Shown here piece by piece: positions 33,746 through 42,768 of a stretch of 64,000 nucleotides of DNA; within the stretch, counting starts at the first letter, position 1, and every line of letters begins with the position of its first letter. Both the position numbers and the translations under genes were made by a program. The DNA comes from Flavobacterium piscis (GTDB lineage Bacteria > Bacteroidota > Bacteroidia > Flavobacteriales > Flavobacteriaceae). A model generated the notes under the pieces. That model ran no database searches and was not told the origin of the DNA. It was given only the letters and a program-made list of their open reading frames with translations. The stretch is taken from NCBI RefSeq assembly GCF_001686925.1, contig NZ_LVEN01000010.1, forward strand, positions 62,001 to 126,000. Reading direction: 5' to 3'.

Positions 33746-34225
33746 CTATCTCTTTTTTCTTAACTGTATTAATTGTTTTATAGAATCTATAGTTGCCTGC
33801 TGCTTCACAGGTTTCTTCACTGCTTCTTTAATAGAATCTTTTTCTTTCTTTTTCTTGTCTTTAGCCGCTTTTTTGTCTTCGATTTTCACAATCGAATCTG
33901 TAGCTCTTTGATTGACAGACAAACGCTTTCCAATTTCATCAAACATTTCCTTGTACGCTTCATAGTCAGTTGCATAATACATATTGCTTTGTGCAAACTG
34001 CAAACTGTCAACTTTATACTTTTTCAAAATAAACTTTACAGGATCTGTTTCAACTGAGTCTAATGAGATCGGATTTTGATATTTCATTGCATCCAAAAGA
34101 GACAAATCATACATAATATCAATCATCTTTTCTTTCTGTATAAGTTTTGCAGGCTGTTTGACCAACTCTTTTTTACAACTTACAGAAAGAAACAAAACCA
34201 ATACTATTATTATACAATTTTTCAT
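33746..34225 (-). CDS. DUF4296 lipoprotein
   Basis: A 159-aa lipoprotein: signal MKNCIIIVLVLFLSVS then Cys17. The middle (MIDIMYDLSLLDAMKYQNP to FAQSNMYYATDYEAYKEMFDEIGKRL) is the DUF4296 pattern found across Bacteroidota. The C-terminus is a charged Lys-rich helix. Function is unknown. It is the last gene of a GT2-pyrC-DUF4296 operon, 9 nt after pyrC. Confidence 0.85.
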   Translation of the reverse strand: MKNCIIIVLVLFLSVSCKKELVKQPAKLIQKEKMIDIMYDLSLLDAMKYQNPISLDSVETDPVKFILKKYKVDSLQFAQSNMYYATDYEAYKEMFDEIGKRLSVNQRATDSIVKIEDKKAAKDKKKKEKDSIKEAVKKPVKQQATIDSIKQLIQLRKKR

Positions 34226-34234
34226 TTCAGCTTT

Positions 34235-35578
34235 TTATCTGTCAAACAATAATCTTTTTCCGTTGCGAAGGTCTTTTACTTTAAAATTATTATAAACCAG
34301 TTCACCATTCACGAAAGTGTGGGTAATTCTCGATTTAAAAGTATAATTTTCGAAAGGCGACCAACCGCATTTTGCTAAAATATTTTCTGGTTTTACGCTC
34401 CATGGCAAACTTGGATTCACAATAACCAAATCAGCAAAATAACCTTCTTTTATAAAGCCTCTTTTTTCGATTTTGAAAATTTTAGCCGGATTGTGGCACA
34501 TTTTCTCTACAATTTTCTCTACAGTAATTTTCCCCTGATGATGCGCTTCGAACATTGCTACAACAGCATGTTGCACAAGCGGACCTCCAGAAGGCGCATT
34601 TAGATACGATTGCATTTTTTCTTCTTTAGTATGCGGCGCATGATCTGTAGCAATTACATCAATACGGCCATCATTTAAGGCTTTCCAAAGCTCTGCTCTG
34701 TCCTGAGCCGTTTTTACAGCAGGGTTCCATTTGATGAAATTTCCTTTTGTTTTATAATCCTCATCGGTAAACCAAAGATGATGTACACATACCTCAGCGG
34801 TAATTTTTTTATCTTCTAATGGAATTTTATTGGTAAACAACTCCATCTCTTTCGCAGTCGAAAGGTGAAAAATATGCAAACGAGCCCCGGTTTTCTTTGC
34901 CAGCGCCACAGCTTTTGATGATGAAATATAACAAGCCTCTGCACTACGAATCAAATGGTGCGCCGTTACGGGAACATCATCTCCATATTGTTCTTTAAAA
35001 GCGGCAAGATTATTCTGAATCGTAGTTTCGTCTTCACAATGCACAGCAATTAACATTGGCGTGCTTGAGAATATCTTTTCTAAAGTCGCTTCGTTATCCA
35101 CCAACATATTTCCGGTAGATGAACCTAAGAAAATCTTAATTCCCGCAACATTTTTCGGATTGGTTTTCAAAACTTCTTCCAGGTTATCATTGGTTGCCCC
35201 CATCATAAACGAATAATTCGCAAATGATTTTACGGCAGCAATTTGATATTTATCTTCTAAAATTTCTTGAGTAACCGCATTAGGAACAGTATTAGGCTGT
35301 TCGATGAATGAAGTTATTCCTCCCGCAACCGCAGCTCTTGATTCTGATTCGATATCCCCTTTATGTGTTAACCCAGGCTCTCTAAAATGCACCTGATCAT
35401 CAATAGCACCCGGAATTAAATAACTTCCTTCGGCATCTATTACTTTACAATCGGATGTTTTTAAGCTAATACTATCTGCAACTTCAACAATTAAGTCGTT
35501 CTCAATCAAGACATCACCTTCAAAAATAGATCCTTCGTTTACTATTCTGGCATTCTTTATTAAAATCTTATTCATCAC
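34235..35578 (-). CDS. pyrC: Dihydroorotase
   Basis: Closes carbamoyl-aspartate to dihydroorotate in pyrimidine synthesis. The amidohydrolase barrel is recognisable: GAIDDQVHFREPGLTHKGD (about residues 58-75), the KIFLGSSTGNM region holding the likely carboxylated Lys, His residues in AVHCE and LHIFHLST, and the catalytic Asp in VIATDHAPHTKEEK. In the usual HxH metal motif the first His is Gln62 (QVH). This looks like a lineage variant rather than damage, because all other motifs are intact. 446-447 aa (two adjacent ATGs). It shares an operon with a GT2 enzyme (7 nt gap) and DUF4296. Confidence 0.92.
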   Translation of the reverse strand: MMNKILIKNARIVNEGSIFEGDVLIENDLIVEVADSISLKTSDCKVIDAEGSYLIPGAIDDQVHFREPGLTHKGDIESESRAAVAGGITSFIEQPNTVPNAVTQEILEDKYQIAAVKSFANYSFMMGATNDNLEEVLKTNPKNVAGIKIFLGSSTGNMLVDNEATLEKIFSSTPMLIAVHCEDETTIQNNLAAFKEQYGDDVPVTAHHLIRSAEACYISSSKAVALAKKTGARLHIFHLSTAKEMELFTNKIPLEDKKITAEVCVHHLWFTDEDYKTKGNFIKWNPAVKTAQDRAELWKALNDGRIDVIATDHAPHTKEEKMQSYLNAPSGGPLVQHAVVAMFEAHHQGKITVEKIVEKMCHNPAKIFKIEKRGFIKEGYFADLVIVNPSLPWSVKPENILAKCGWSPFENYTFKSRITHTFVNGELVYNNFKVKDLRNGKRLLFDR

Positions 35579-35585
35579 CGTGGTA

Positions 35586-36311
35586 TTATAATGTATTGAT
35601 TAATTTTTTTAATCTAAGGGAAATTACACCCAAAATAGCTTCTTTGATAATGGCATTGCTCATTTTCGAAACTCCTTTTGTTCTGTCTGTAAAGATAATA
35701 GGAACTTCGGTAATTTGAAATTTGGCACAATATGTCCTGTATTTCATTTCGATCTGAAAAGCATAACCCACAAATTTTATTTTGTTAAGATTGATTTTTT
35801 CCAGCACTTCTCTTTTATAACAAACAAAACCTGCCGTAGCATCATGTATTTTCATTCCGGTAATAAACTTCACGTAAACAGAGGCAAAATAAGACATTAA
35901 AACACGACTTAGTGGCCAGTTTACAACGTTTACGCCTGTTACATAACGGGAACCAATAGCCAGATCCGCTCCGCCAAAATGGCAAGCATCAAATAATTTT
36001 TCAAGATCATTGGGGTTATGAGAAAAATCAGCGTCCATCTCAAAAATGTAATCGTACTTGCGCTCCAAAGCCCATTTGAAACCGTGAACATAAGCAGTTC
36101 CTAAACCTGATTTTTTGGCTCTTTTTTCTAAAAACAACCTATCAGGAAATTCTTCCTGCAACGCAATTACCTTATTGGCCGTAAAATCCGGCGAATTATC
36201 ATCAATAATCAAAAGATGAAAAGGTTTGTGTTGCGAGAGTACAGCTCTTACTATACTTTCAATATTTTCGATTTCGTTGTAAGTGGGGATTATGACAATA
36301 CAATCATTCAT
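35586..36311 (-). CDS. Polyprenol-phosphate mannosyltransferase-like GT2
   Basis: A 241-aa family 2 glycosyltransferase. Nucleotide-sugar site IIPTYNEIENI (residues 7-17) and DDNSPDFT, DxD motif in EMDADFSHNP, and the SRYVTGVNVVNWP region typical of dolichol/polyprenol-phosphate mannose synthases. It lacks the C-terminal membrane helices of some relatives. It would make a lipid-linked sugar for protein or polysaccharide glycosylation at the inner membrane. First gene of the operon with pyrC. Confidence 0.88.
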   Translation of the reverse strand: MNDCIVIIPTYNEIENIESIVRAVLSQHKPFHLLIIDDNSPDFTANKVIALQEEFPDRLFLEKRAKKSGLGTAYVHGFKWALERKYDYIFEMDADFSHNPNDLEKLFDACHFGGADLAIGSRYVTGVNVVNWPLSRVLMSYFASVYVKFITGMKIHDATAGFVCYKREVLEKINLNKIKFVGYAFQIEMKYRTYCAKFQITEVPIIFTDRTKGVSKMSNAIIKEAILGVISLRLKKLINTL

Positions 36312-36402
36312 TTTTCTGCGTAAATTTCACCGCAAAAGTAAACTTTTTATAGCATTTGATTCATAATAAATATATAATAAAAGTATTGATACAAAAAATT
36401 AC

Positions 36403-36410
36403 TAATTTTG
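36403..36410 (+). promoter_or_regulatory. -7 promoter element before the DUF4271 gene
   Basis: TAATTTTG, full TAnnTTTG match, 7 nt before the ATG at 36418, so the transcript is nearly leaderless. Confidence 0.65.
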
Positions 36411-36417
36411 TGTCGTT

Positions 36418-37110
36418 ATGATTGAACAACTTCACCCTCGAATTATCGAAAACAAAGACTGGGCGACACTTTTATTTGTGTTGACCTTTGCTGTTGTGGC
36501 TATTACTAAATCAGCATATGAAACTAGATTTAGCGAATTTAGCAAGCTTATTTTTTCAGACAAATACGCAAAAATATATCGCGACAACAACCACCTAAAA
36601 AGCAGTTTTACGGTTGGTTTGTTTTTTGTTCAGGTTATTTCGTATGCTTTTTTCATTCAGTTGACCATGCATATTTTTTCAGAAGATCCTAAAACGGGAA
36701 CTTATAGTATTTTAAAAACCGACTGGATTTTGTTTATTCAGATCGCTACATTGCTGCTTTATTTTATTTTGGCGAAGTTTTTAATCGAAAAAATCATTGC
36801 AACTTCATTCAACATCGATGAGTTTGCCGACCTTTTTAACTTACAAAAAGTTACTTACAGAACTTATATTGGCGTTTTAGTGCTTCCTATTAATGCTATT
36901 TTATTTTATTATGACAATATTCCTAAAATTATACCGCTTGCAATCATAGGTATTTCGCTATGTATCAGCCTCTACTCCTATTTTATTTCAATAAAAACAT
37001 ATCAAAACGTAATAATCAGCAAGTTATTTTATTTTATTTTATATCTTTGCGCTCTTGAAATAGCACCTTATTATTTTCTTTATTATTGGATTACAAAAGG
37101 GAGTGCTTAG
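36418..37110 (+). CDS. DUF4271 membrane protein
   Basis: A 230-aa inner-membrane protein with about six helices and the N-terminal motif WATLLFVLTFAVVAITKSAYETRFSEF. This is the DUF4271 pattern, regularly found directly before hemD in Bacteroidota. Its stop is 14 nt before the hemD ATG, so the two are co-transcribed. Function is unknown; a link to tetrapyrrole synthesis is suggested only by position. Confidence 0.88.
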   Translation: MIEQLHPRIIENKDWATLLFVLTFAVVAITKSAYETRFSEFSKLIFSDKYAKIYRDNNHLKSSFTVGLFFVQVISYAFFIQLTMHIFSEDPKTGTYSILKTDWILFIQIATLLLYFILAKFLIEKIIATSFNIDEFADLFNLQKVTYRTYIGVLVLPINAILFYYDNIPKIIPLAIIGISLCISLYSYFISIKTYQNVIISKLFYFILYLCALEIAPYYFLYYWITKGSA

Positions 37111-37124
37111 AAAATGTTTATAAT

Positions 37125-37874
37125 ATGAAAGTGAAAACAATTTTGGTGTCACAGCCTGAACCTAAAGTGGAAAATTCTCCTTACTTTGAGCTCCAACAAA
37201 AACACAAAATAAAAATTGATTTCAGACCATTTATTCATGTGGAAGGGGTTAATGCAAAAGAGATTCGATTACAAAAAATCGACCTTAATCATTATACTGC
37301 TATAATTTTGACAAGCCGTAATGCGGTGGATCATTTTTTTAGAGTAGCTGATGAGATGCGTTATAAAGTCCCTGAAGGATTGAAATATTTCTGCCAATCT
37401 GAAGCTGTTGCATTTTACCTGCAAAAGTATGTCGTGTATAGAAAACGTAAGATTTACGTTGGAGCAAAAGATTTTGCAGACTTATCACCTCTTATCAAAA
37501 AATACAAAGACGAAAAATTCCTGCTTCCGGCATCTGACCAATTGAATGCCGATGCTCCTATAACGTTAAACAATCTAAAAGTAGACTGGGCACAAGCTGT
37601 TTTTTACAAAACGGTAATGAGCGACTTATCTGACCTTGCAGATGTTTATTATGATGTTTTAGCATTTTTTAGTCCAACCGGAATAAAATCATTGTTTAAA
37701 AACTTCCCGGACTTTAAGCAAAACGATACCAGAATCGCAGTTTTTGGAAGCACAACTCAAAAAGAAGCTCTTGACCACGGTTTAAGAATCGATATTCTTG
37801 CTCCAACTCCTGAAACTCCTTCTATGACAATGGCTTTAGAAAAATACATCGCAGAAGCAAACAAAGGAAAATAA
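37125..37874 (+). CDS. hemD: Uroporphyrinogen-III synthase
   Basis: Cyclises hydroxymethylbilane to uroporphyrinogen III in haem and sirohaem synthesis. A 249-aa cytosolic protein with the two-lobed HemD pattern: IILTSRNAVDHFF in the first half and VLAFFSPTGIKSLFKNFPDF, then RIAVFGSTTQKEALDHGLR, in the second. The ATG at 37125 (MKVKTILVSQPEPK) was chosen; the earlier in-frame TTG at 37086 overlaps the DUF4271 gene. A strong hairpin terminator follows. Confidence 0.9.
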   Translation: MKVKTILVSQPEPKVENSPYFELQQKHKIKIDFRPFIHVEGVNAKEIRLQKIDLNHYTAIILTSRNAVDHFFRVADEMRYKVPEGLKYFCQSEAVAFYLQKYVVYRKRKIYVGAKDFADLSPLIKKYKDEKFLLPASDQLNADAPITLNNLKVDWAQAVFYKTVMSDLSDLADVYYDVLAFFSPTGIKSLFKNFPDFKQNDTRIAVFGSTTQKEALDHGLRIDILAPTPETPSMTMALEKYIAEANKGK

Positions 37875-37900
37875 TCCTTTTTTTAAATTATAATATTTTT

Positions 37901-37943
37901 AAATTCCAAATTTCAACTTTACCGTTGAGATTTGGAATTTTTT
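37901..37943 (+). terminator. Terminator after hemD
   Basis: AAATTCCAAAT and ATTTGGAATTT stem with inner TCAAC/GTTGA pairing, then T run. Confidence 0.85.
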
Positions 37944-37984
37944 ATTTTAAATCACTTTGGATTTTAAGTATCTAAACACAATCA

Positions 37985-38086
37985 TTGTCATCCGGAACGA
38001 GGGATCTCCGCGACTAGCTCGACAAAGATAGACAACTTACTTTACGGAGTTTCTTGCGGAAATCCCTCGTTCCTCGGGATGACAAA
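37985..38086. repeat. TGTCATCC-type inverted-repeat element
   Basis: Arms of about 30 nt: TTGTCATCCGGAACGAGGGA at the left and TCCCTCGTTCCTCGGGATGA at the right are near-perfect inverses. It lies in the 452-nt gap between hemD and the Lrp gene, which otherwise holds only the hemD terminator and AT-rich sequence. Related elements are at 43399, 55641 and 63338. Confidence 0.75.
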
Positions 38087-38326
38087 AATGCGCATAATAA
38101 CTTTGAACTTAAACATTTGTCAAAGTTCTCTTCTGTCTTTATTTAAATTTAACATTTTAAGAACTTCTCTTTACTTTCTTAATCTCTTAATGGTAAAAAA
38201 AAGAAAAAAAACTCAACGCTGAGTAAAATAATTCAAATCTTGATTTTTCAAATATTTTAAAGTTTTATTCCTAAATTTGATTTCTATTATAAACCAAATC
38301 ATCAAAATAAGTTTCAAACCACAACT

Positions 38327-38797
38327 ATGAAAATCAACTCCCTTTTAATCGAAATTGACGGTATCGACAAAGAAATCCTTCGTTACTTAATGGACGATGC
38401 CCGAAAACCTATTTTACAAATTGCTAACAAAATAGGCATTTCCGGAGCTGCAATTCATCAGCGCTTGAAAAAACTGGAGCAATCTGGCGTTATTTCCGGC
38501 TCTAAGTTTACTGTAAATCCAAAAGTTTTAGGTTATAATACCATGGCGTTTATTGGCGTTTATCTGGACAAAGCTTCGAGAAACTCTGAAGCCGTAAAAG
38601 ATTTAAAAAAAATTCCTGAAGTTTTAGAATGTCATTATACCACCGGAAATTGGTCGGTTTTGATTAAAATCATTTGTCGCGACAACGAACATTTGATGCA
38701 GCTATTGAATACCAAAATTCAGGCTATTGAAGGAGTTTCAAGAACGGAGACTTTTATTTCGTTAGATCAGCAGATTGACAGGCAGATTCAATTGTAA
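38327..38797 (+). CDS. Lrp/AsnC-family transcriptional regulator
   Basis: A 156-aa regulator. N-terminal HTH (IDKEILRYLMDDARKPILQIANKIGISGAAIHQRLKKLEQSGVI, read in segments from about residue 13) and a C-terminal RAM/ACT-like ligand domain (MAFIGVYLDKASRNSEA to VSRTETFISLDQ). It probably responds to an amino acid. Nothing in the immediate neighbourhood identifies the target. Confidence 0.92.
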   Translation: MKINSLLIEIDGIDKEILRYLMDDARKPILQIANKIGISGAAIHQRLKKLEQSGVISGSKFTVNPKVLGYNTMAFIGVYLDKASRNSEAVKDLKKIPEVLECHYTTGNWSVLIKIICRDNEHLMQLLNTKIQAIEGVSRTETFISLDQQIDRQIQL

Positions 38798-38842
38798 ATT
38801 TGATAATGTGTCAATTTGATAATGAGATAATTTTTAAACTTT

Positions 38843-39118
38843 ATGACAAACATTAGACCCGAAATTAAAACCATCCTGTTTTTTATATTTTACTTTGTAA
38901 TAGCATTTATTGCAGAGAAAACAAGCCCAAGCGGTGTTTGTACACCAGGATTTGGCTTTTTATTGTTTTTACTTTCAATACCGGTGAGTATAATTTATTC
39001 TTCAAGTCTTTATTACAAATATTATAAATCAGAAAACAAACAATACTTAAACTCAATTTATATTATATCCGGAATTTGGGTTTTACTATTTATCTTTTTA
39101 AGCCTTAGCAATTCATAA
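38843..39118 (+). CDS. Small three-helix membrane protein, unknown
   Basis: A 91-aa protein with three hydrophobic segments (about residues 9-24, 35-55 and 72-90). Cys32 precedes a glycine-rich turn. No family is recognised. It is bounded on both sides by inverted TGATAATGAGATAAT-type repeats and followed by a strong terminator. It may be co-transcribed with the Lrp gene (45 nt upstream). Confidence 0.6.
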   Translation: MTNIRPEIKTILFFIFYFVIAFIAEKTSPSGVCTPGFGFLLFLLSIPVSIIYSSSLYYKYYKSENKQYLNSIYIISGIWVLLFIFLSLSNS

Positions 39119-39121
39119 AAA

Positions 39122-39151
39122 AAACCCGATTAGTTTAAAACTAATCGGGTT
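39122..39151 (+). terminator. Terminator after the small membrane protein
   Basis: AAACCCGATTAGTTT pairs with AAACTAATCGGGTT around a minimal loop. Confidence 0.85.
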
Positions 39152-39193
39152 CAATATCATTATCTCATTATCTCATTTCCTAATGATCTCATT

Positions 39194-39880
39194 TTAATTC
39201 CTTCTGCTTCCGGAATAAATCGAGATATAGTACAACAGCGTTGCAATAGAACCAATTGCAGCAACTACATAAGTTCTTGCAGCCCATTTTAAGGCATCTT
39301 TTGCACCGGCCTGCTCTTCCTGTGTCAGCATATGTTTATTTTCTAACCAGGCAAGTGCTCTGTTACTCGCATCGTATTCTACAGGCAAAGTTATGATGGT
39401 AAACAATGTTGTCGCGGCAAAAATCACGATTCCTACCAATAGTAATTGCGGAAAAGTCCTGATCATTAAAATTCCGGCCAGCAAAATCCATTGCACATAG
39501 TTTGATGCAATACTAACGACTGGCACCAGTTTAGAACGCAGAGTCAGCCATTCGTAACCTATAGAATGCTGAACTGCGTGACCACATTCGTGCGCCGCAA
39601 CAGCTGCTGCAGCCGCATTACGATGATTGTAAACTGCCTCGCTTAAATTTACTGTTTTATCTGATGGATTATAATGATCTGTTAATTGTCCCGGAGTCGA
39701 GATTACTCTAACATCAGTAATTCCGTTATCAGCCAGCATTTTTTCGGCAATCTCGGCACCACTCATTCCGTTTCTTAACTGTATTTTCGAGTATAATTCA
39801 AACTTACTTTTGAGCTTTGAACTCACTAACCAGCTGAACAACATAATTGCTCCAGCAATAATTAAATATCCACTTCCCAT
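39194..39880 (-). CDS. Zinc metallopeptidase (Zn_peptidase_2 family)
   Basis: A 228-aa membrane protease. Zinc motif HECGH in AAHECGHAVQHSIGY (about residues 96-110), an N-terminal helix, and two or three helices in the C-terminal half. Proteins of this group (YugP-like) are predicted membrane zinc proteases of unknown substrate. The gene stands alone on the minus strand. Confidence 0.88.
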   Translation of the reverse strand: MGSGYLIIAGAIMLFSWLVSSKLKSKFELYSKIQLRNGMSGAEIAEKMLADNGITDVRVISTPGQLTDHYNPSDKTVNLSEAVYNHRNAAAAAVAAHECGHAVQHSIGYEWLTLRSKLVPVVSIASNYVQWILLAGILMIRTFPQLLLVGIVIFAATTLFTIITLPVEYDASNRALAWLENKHMLTQEEQAGAKDALKWAARTYVVAAIGSIATLLYYISIYSGSRRN

Positions 39881-39965
39881 ATTTTTACTTTTATTTGATT
39901 GATTATTAAAGTTACAAAAGAAACTGCAATTTCTGAACCAAATTAAAAAAATGTCATTTTGGCAT

Positions 39966-40601
39966 TTAATTCAGTAAGTTATTCTTAATCAGAAATGCAA
40001 TTAGTTCTGCCACATTTTTAGTCTTATATTTTTGTAGAATATTACGCCTATGCGTTTGCACCGTTAGAAAACTCAAAAACAATTCATCGGCAATTTCCTG
40101 GGTCGATTTGCCTTTTGAAAGCAATAGTGTAATGTCTTTTTCCCTGCGACTTAAACTCGGAATATGCTCAAAATCATCAGACAAAGGCTGACTTATAATC
40201 GTTTTAACCTCATCGCTAAATACAATTTCACCTTCGATCGCTTTATCAATACAATTTTTAAATTCATCAAACGAAGCGCTTTTTAGCACGTAACCGTTTC
40301 CGCCATTCTGAATAAATTGCATCACCAGACTTCTTTCTGACTGACTGCTCATCCCGATGATAATTATCTGCGGATATTTTTGCTTGATTGTTTTACAAAG
40401 ATCAACACCATTAATTAGGGGCAAAAAAATATCCATTAAAATTAAATCGACCTGATTTTCCTCGATATAATCAACAAGCTTTACACCAGATTGTAATTTT
40501 TCGACGATCTCGACCGTTTCAAAATCCGACAACAAACCTGAAATTCCTGATATCACAATAGGATGATCATCTACTATTACCGTTTTATATACTTTATCCA
40601 T
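39966..40601 (-). CDS. NarL/FixJ-type response regulator
   Basis: A 211-aa regulator. Receiver with DD at 11-12 and phospho-acceptor Asp57 in LILMDIFLP; C-terminal LuxR-type HTH (LSRREKDITLLLSKGKSTQEIADELFLS). It begins 1 nt after the stop of the sensor kinase, so they are translated from one message. An 18-bp palindrome upstream of the kinase gene (42665-42682) is a candidate binding site. Confidence 0.92.
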   Translation of the reverse strand: MDKVYKTVIVDDHPIVISGISGLLSDFETVEIVEKLQSGVKLVDYIEENQVDLILMDIFLPLINGVDLCKTIKQKYPQIIIIGMSSQSERSLVMQFIQNGGNGYVLKSASFDEFKNCIDKAIEGEIVFSDEVKTIISQPLSDDFEHIPSLSRREKDITLLLSKGKSTQEIADELFLSFLTVQTHRRNILQKYKTKNVAELIAFLIKNNLLN

Positions 40602-40602
40602 G

Positions 40603-42603
40603 TTATGCTGTTTCGTTTTTTACTTTCAATTCAATATAAGCCGAAGTTCCTTTGTTTACTTCACTTTCAATTTCTAATTTTCCTTTCAGGATTTCGACAC
40701 GATTTTTAATATTTCTCAACCCCATTCCATTGTTGTTTTTATCCATAATATCAAAACCAACTCCGTTATCTTCGACTGTAATAAAAAAAGTATCTTTATT
40801 TTGAGAACAGGACACCAGTATTAGGGATGCATCTGCGTATTTTAAAGCATTATTCAACAATTCCTGAATGATCCTGTAAATTACAATTTCGTAATTCTTT
40901 GGTAAATTTGGTTTTTGGATCAAATACTGAAATTCAATTTGAGTTTTGGCATTTGAATTTGCCATGCATAAATCCCGCAAAGCATGTTCTAAACTCAGTT
41001 TAAGCAAACTCTCCGGCATTAAATTCTGAGAAATATTTCTTAATTCCTTGATCGATTTGTCGAGCAAATTATTTACTTCCACAGCACTTAATGCATTTTC
41101 TTTCTCAGCCAGTTTCAGATGAATTTTAAGTCCGGAAAGCATACTACCCAACCCGTCATGTAAATCTCTGGCAATTCTTTTTCTTTCTACTTCCTCACCT
41201 TCAATGAGAGCATTAGAAACCGACAATTTTTGTTGGTCTTCAAGCGAAGTCAATTCCTGTTCGTGATTAATTTCTTTTTGAATGCTTAGTTTTTTCTGAT
41301 TATTGTTTAAGATCCACAAAAACAAAACAATTAGAAACAACAGTACAGACAATACTGCAAACAAAATAGTATTCAGTCGATTGTTATTGACCAACAAAGC
41401 GGCTTTTTCGTTTTGCGATTGCAGCAGATTTATCTTTTTTTCATTTTCGGCTTTTTTATATTTTGCTTCGAGTTCTACAATTTCACTTTTAAACTTAGTA
41501 TCATTCAGACTATCATTGATCCTGTTCGATTTATTGGCATAGAAATAAGCCTTATCATAATTTTTAGTCGCATTATAAACTTCAGACAGCTTGTTATAAT
41601 AATTTTTCTGATCGACAATAAAAGGTGTTTTCTCTAAAAGATACTCCAGATTAGCTTTGGCTTTTTCATAATTTTTTAATTTAAAATTTACTTCGTACTC
41701 CGCATATTTCAGCCTGTTTAATGCAATTTGGTTTTGATGCTTTTCTGCCGATTTAATTCCTTTTTCGTAACTCTCTAAAGCAATTGTGTTTTTATTTTGT
41801 TTCGAATAATATAATCCTTCAGCATAAAAATAAGAATCGTTTAAGTTCGACTCAGGGAAATTTTTTAATGTCGAAAATGCCTTATCGAGTACTTTTTTGG
41901 CGTCATAAAAATGACGTAATTCTACCAGGTTTTCGGCATTAATAATATAAGTTTCCATTCTTGACTCGGCAAGCGTTGGCGATTTTTTAATAGCCCTTTC
42001 AATATACATCTGGGCTTCACTTAAATATTCGCTTGCTTTTTCACGCTCATTATTATTCATAAAAATAATCGCAACAGCTTTATACAAACCACTTATAAGT
42101 TCATAATCACGACTTTTTTTGGCAACAGGAATAGCTTCATTAATTAGCAGTTTCATATAAAGCTTTTCATTATTCTTTCGTTGCTGCATGATTCCATAAT
42201 TCTGCAGGATAATTGCCCTGATTCGAAATGCTTCAGTATTATAATACTTTTTTAGTTTATTATTCCCATCGAGTAATGCTTTTTCAAAACCATCAGCATC
42301 ACCTTTTTCTAAAAAACTATATGAATTATAAAATATCCCTGCATCGTTTAAGAACGGATATTTGCTTTTTAGTTTATTGGCCTGCTCTAAATATTCTTTT
42401 GATTTTTTAGCATCCTGAACCATCAAATACAGCTTAGACAACTTAAAGCTATACAAACATTTAATACTATCTGACTTTGTGTTTTTAGTGATTTTAGCAA
42501 TACTGTCTATATAAACCGAATCATCATCAAGAGAAAGAATTACCTGCGAATGCGAAACAGCAGATAAAAATAGAAAAAGTGTAAATAAGTAGATTTTCGT
42601 CAT
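40603..42603 (-). CDS. TPR-containing sensor histidine kinase (HisKA_3 type)
   Basis: A 666-aa kinase with a signal peptide (MTKIYLFTLFLFLSAVSHSQ), an extracytoplasmic region of TPR-like helical repeats (about residues 30-400), one membrane helix (LFAVLSVLLFLIVLFLWIL) and a HisKA_3 core (RKRIARDLHDGLGSMLSGLK). An HATPase domain follows (ELLNNALKYADAS, VEDNGVGFD, GMGLRNIKNRVE). The ATG at 42603 gives the signal peptide; the longer frame to 42630 is unlikely. It pairs with the NarL-type regulator next to it. The signal is unknown. Confidence 0.88.
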   Translation of the reverse strand: MTKIYLFTLFLFLSAVSHSQVILSLDDDSVYIDSIAKITKNTKSDSIKCLYSFKLSKLYLMVQDAKKSKEYLEQANKLKSKYPFLNDAGIFYNSYSFLEKGDADGFEKALLDGNNKLKKYYNTEAFRIRAIILQNYGIMQQRKNNEKLYMKLLINEAIPVAKKSRDYELISGLYKAVAIIFMNNNEREKASEYLSEAQMYIERAIKKSPTLAESRMETYIINAENLVELRHFYDAKKVLDKAFSTLKNFPESNLNDSYFYAEGLYYSKQNKNTIALESYEKGIKSAEKHQNQIALNRLKYAEYEVNFKLKNYEKAKANLEYLLEKTPFIVDQKNYYNKLSEVYNATKNYDKAYFYANKSNRINDSLNDTKFKSEIVELEAKYKKAENEKKINLLQSQNEKAALLVNNNRLNTILFAVLSVLLFLIVLFLWILNNNQKKLSIQKEINHEQELTSLEDQQKLSVSNALIEGEEVERKRIARDLHDGLGSMLSGLKIHLKLAEKENALSAVEVNNLLDKSIKELRNISQNLMPESLLKLSLEHALRDLCMANSNAKTQIEFQYLIQKPNLPKNYEIVIYRIIQELLNNALKYADASLILVSCSQNKDTFFITVEDNGVGFDIMDKNNNGMGLRNIKNRVEILKGKLEIESEVNKGTSAYIELKVKNETA

Positions 42604-42664
42604 AACGTGGTATTTATTCAAAAATATCAAATAAAAAAATGTTTAAAAAGAAATTATATCACTT

Positions 42665-42705
42665 TTACCTGATATCAGGTAATACAAAATGCATTTTATC
42701 AGGTA
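42665..42705. promoter_or_regulatory. 18-bp palindrome and half-site between kinase and lipoprotein genes
   Basis: TTACCTGATATCAGGTAA (42665-42682) is a perfect palindrome; a half-site ATCAGGTA follows at 42698-42705. It lies between divergent genes, 62 nt from the kinase ATG, and 24 nt before the lipoprotein -7 element. Likely a dimeric regulator site; identity of the regulator is inferred. Confidence 0.55.
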
Positions 42706-42728
42706 TTGCCATCTCATTCATAAGCGTC

Positions 42729-42736
42729 TAATTTTG
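42729..42736 (+). promoter_or_regulatory. -7 promoter element of the MmpS-like lipoprotein
   Basis: TAATTTTG, full TAnnTTTG match, 32 nt before the ATG at 42769. Confidence 0.6.
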
Positions 42737-42768
42737 TTTTAAATGAATGTTAACTAATAAACTATATT

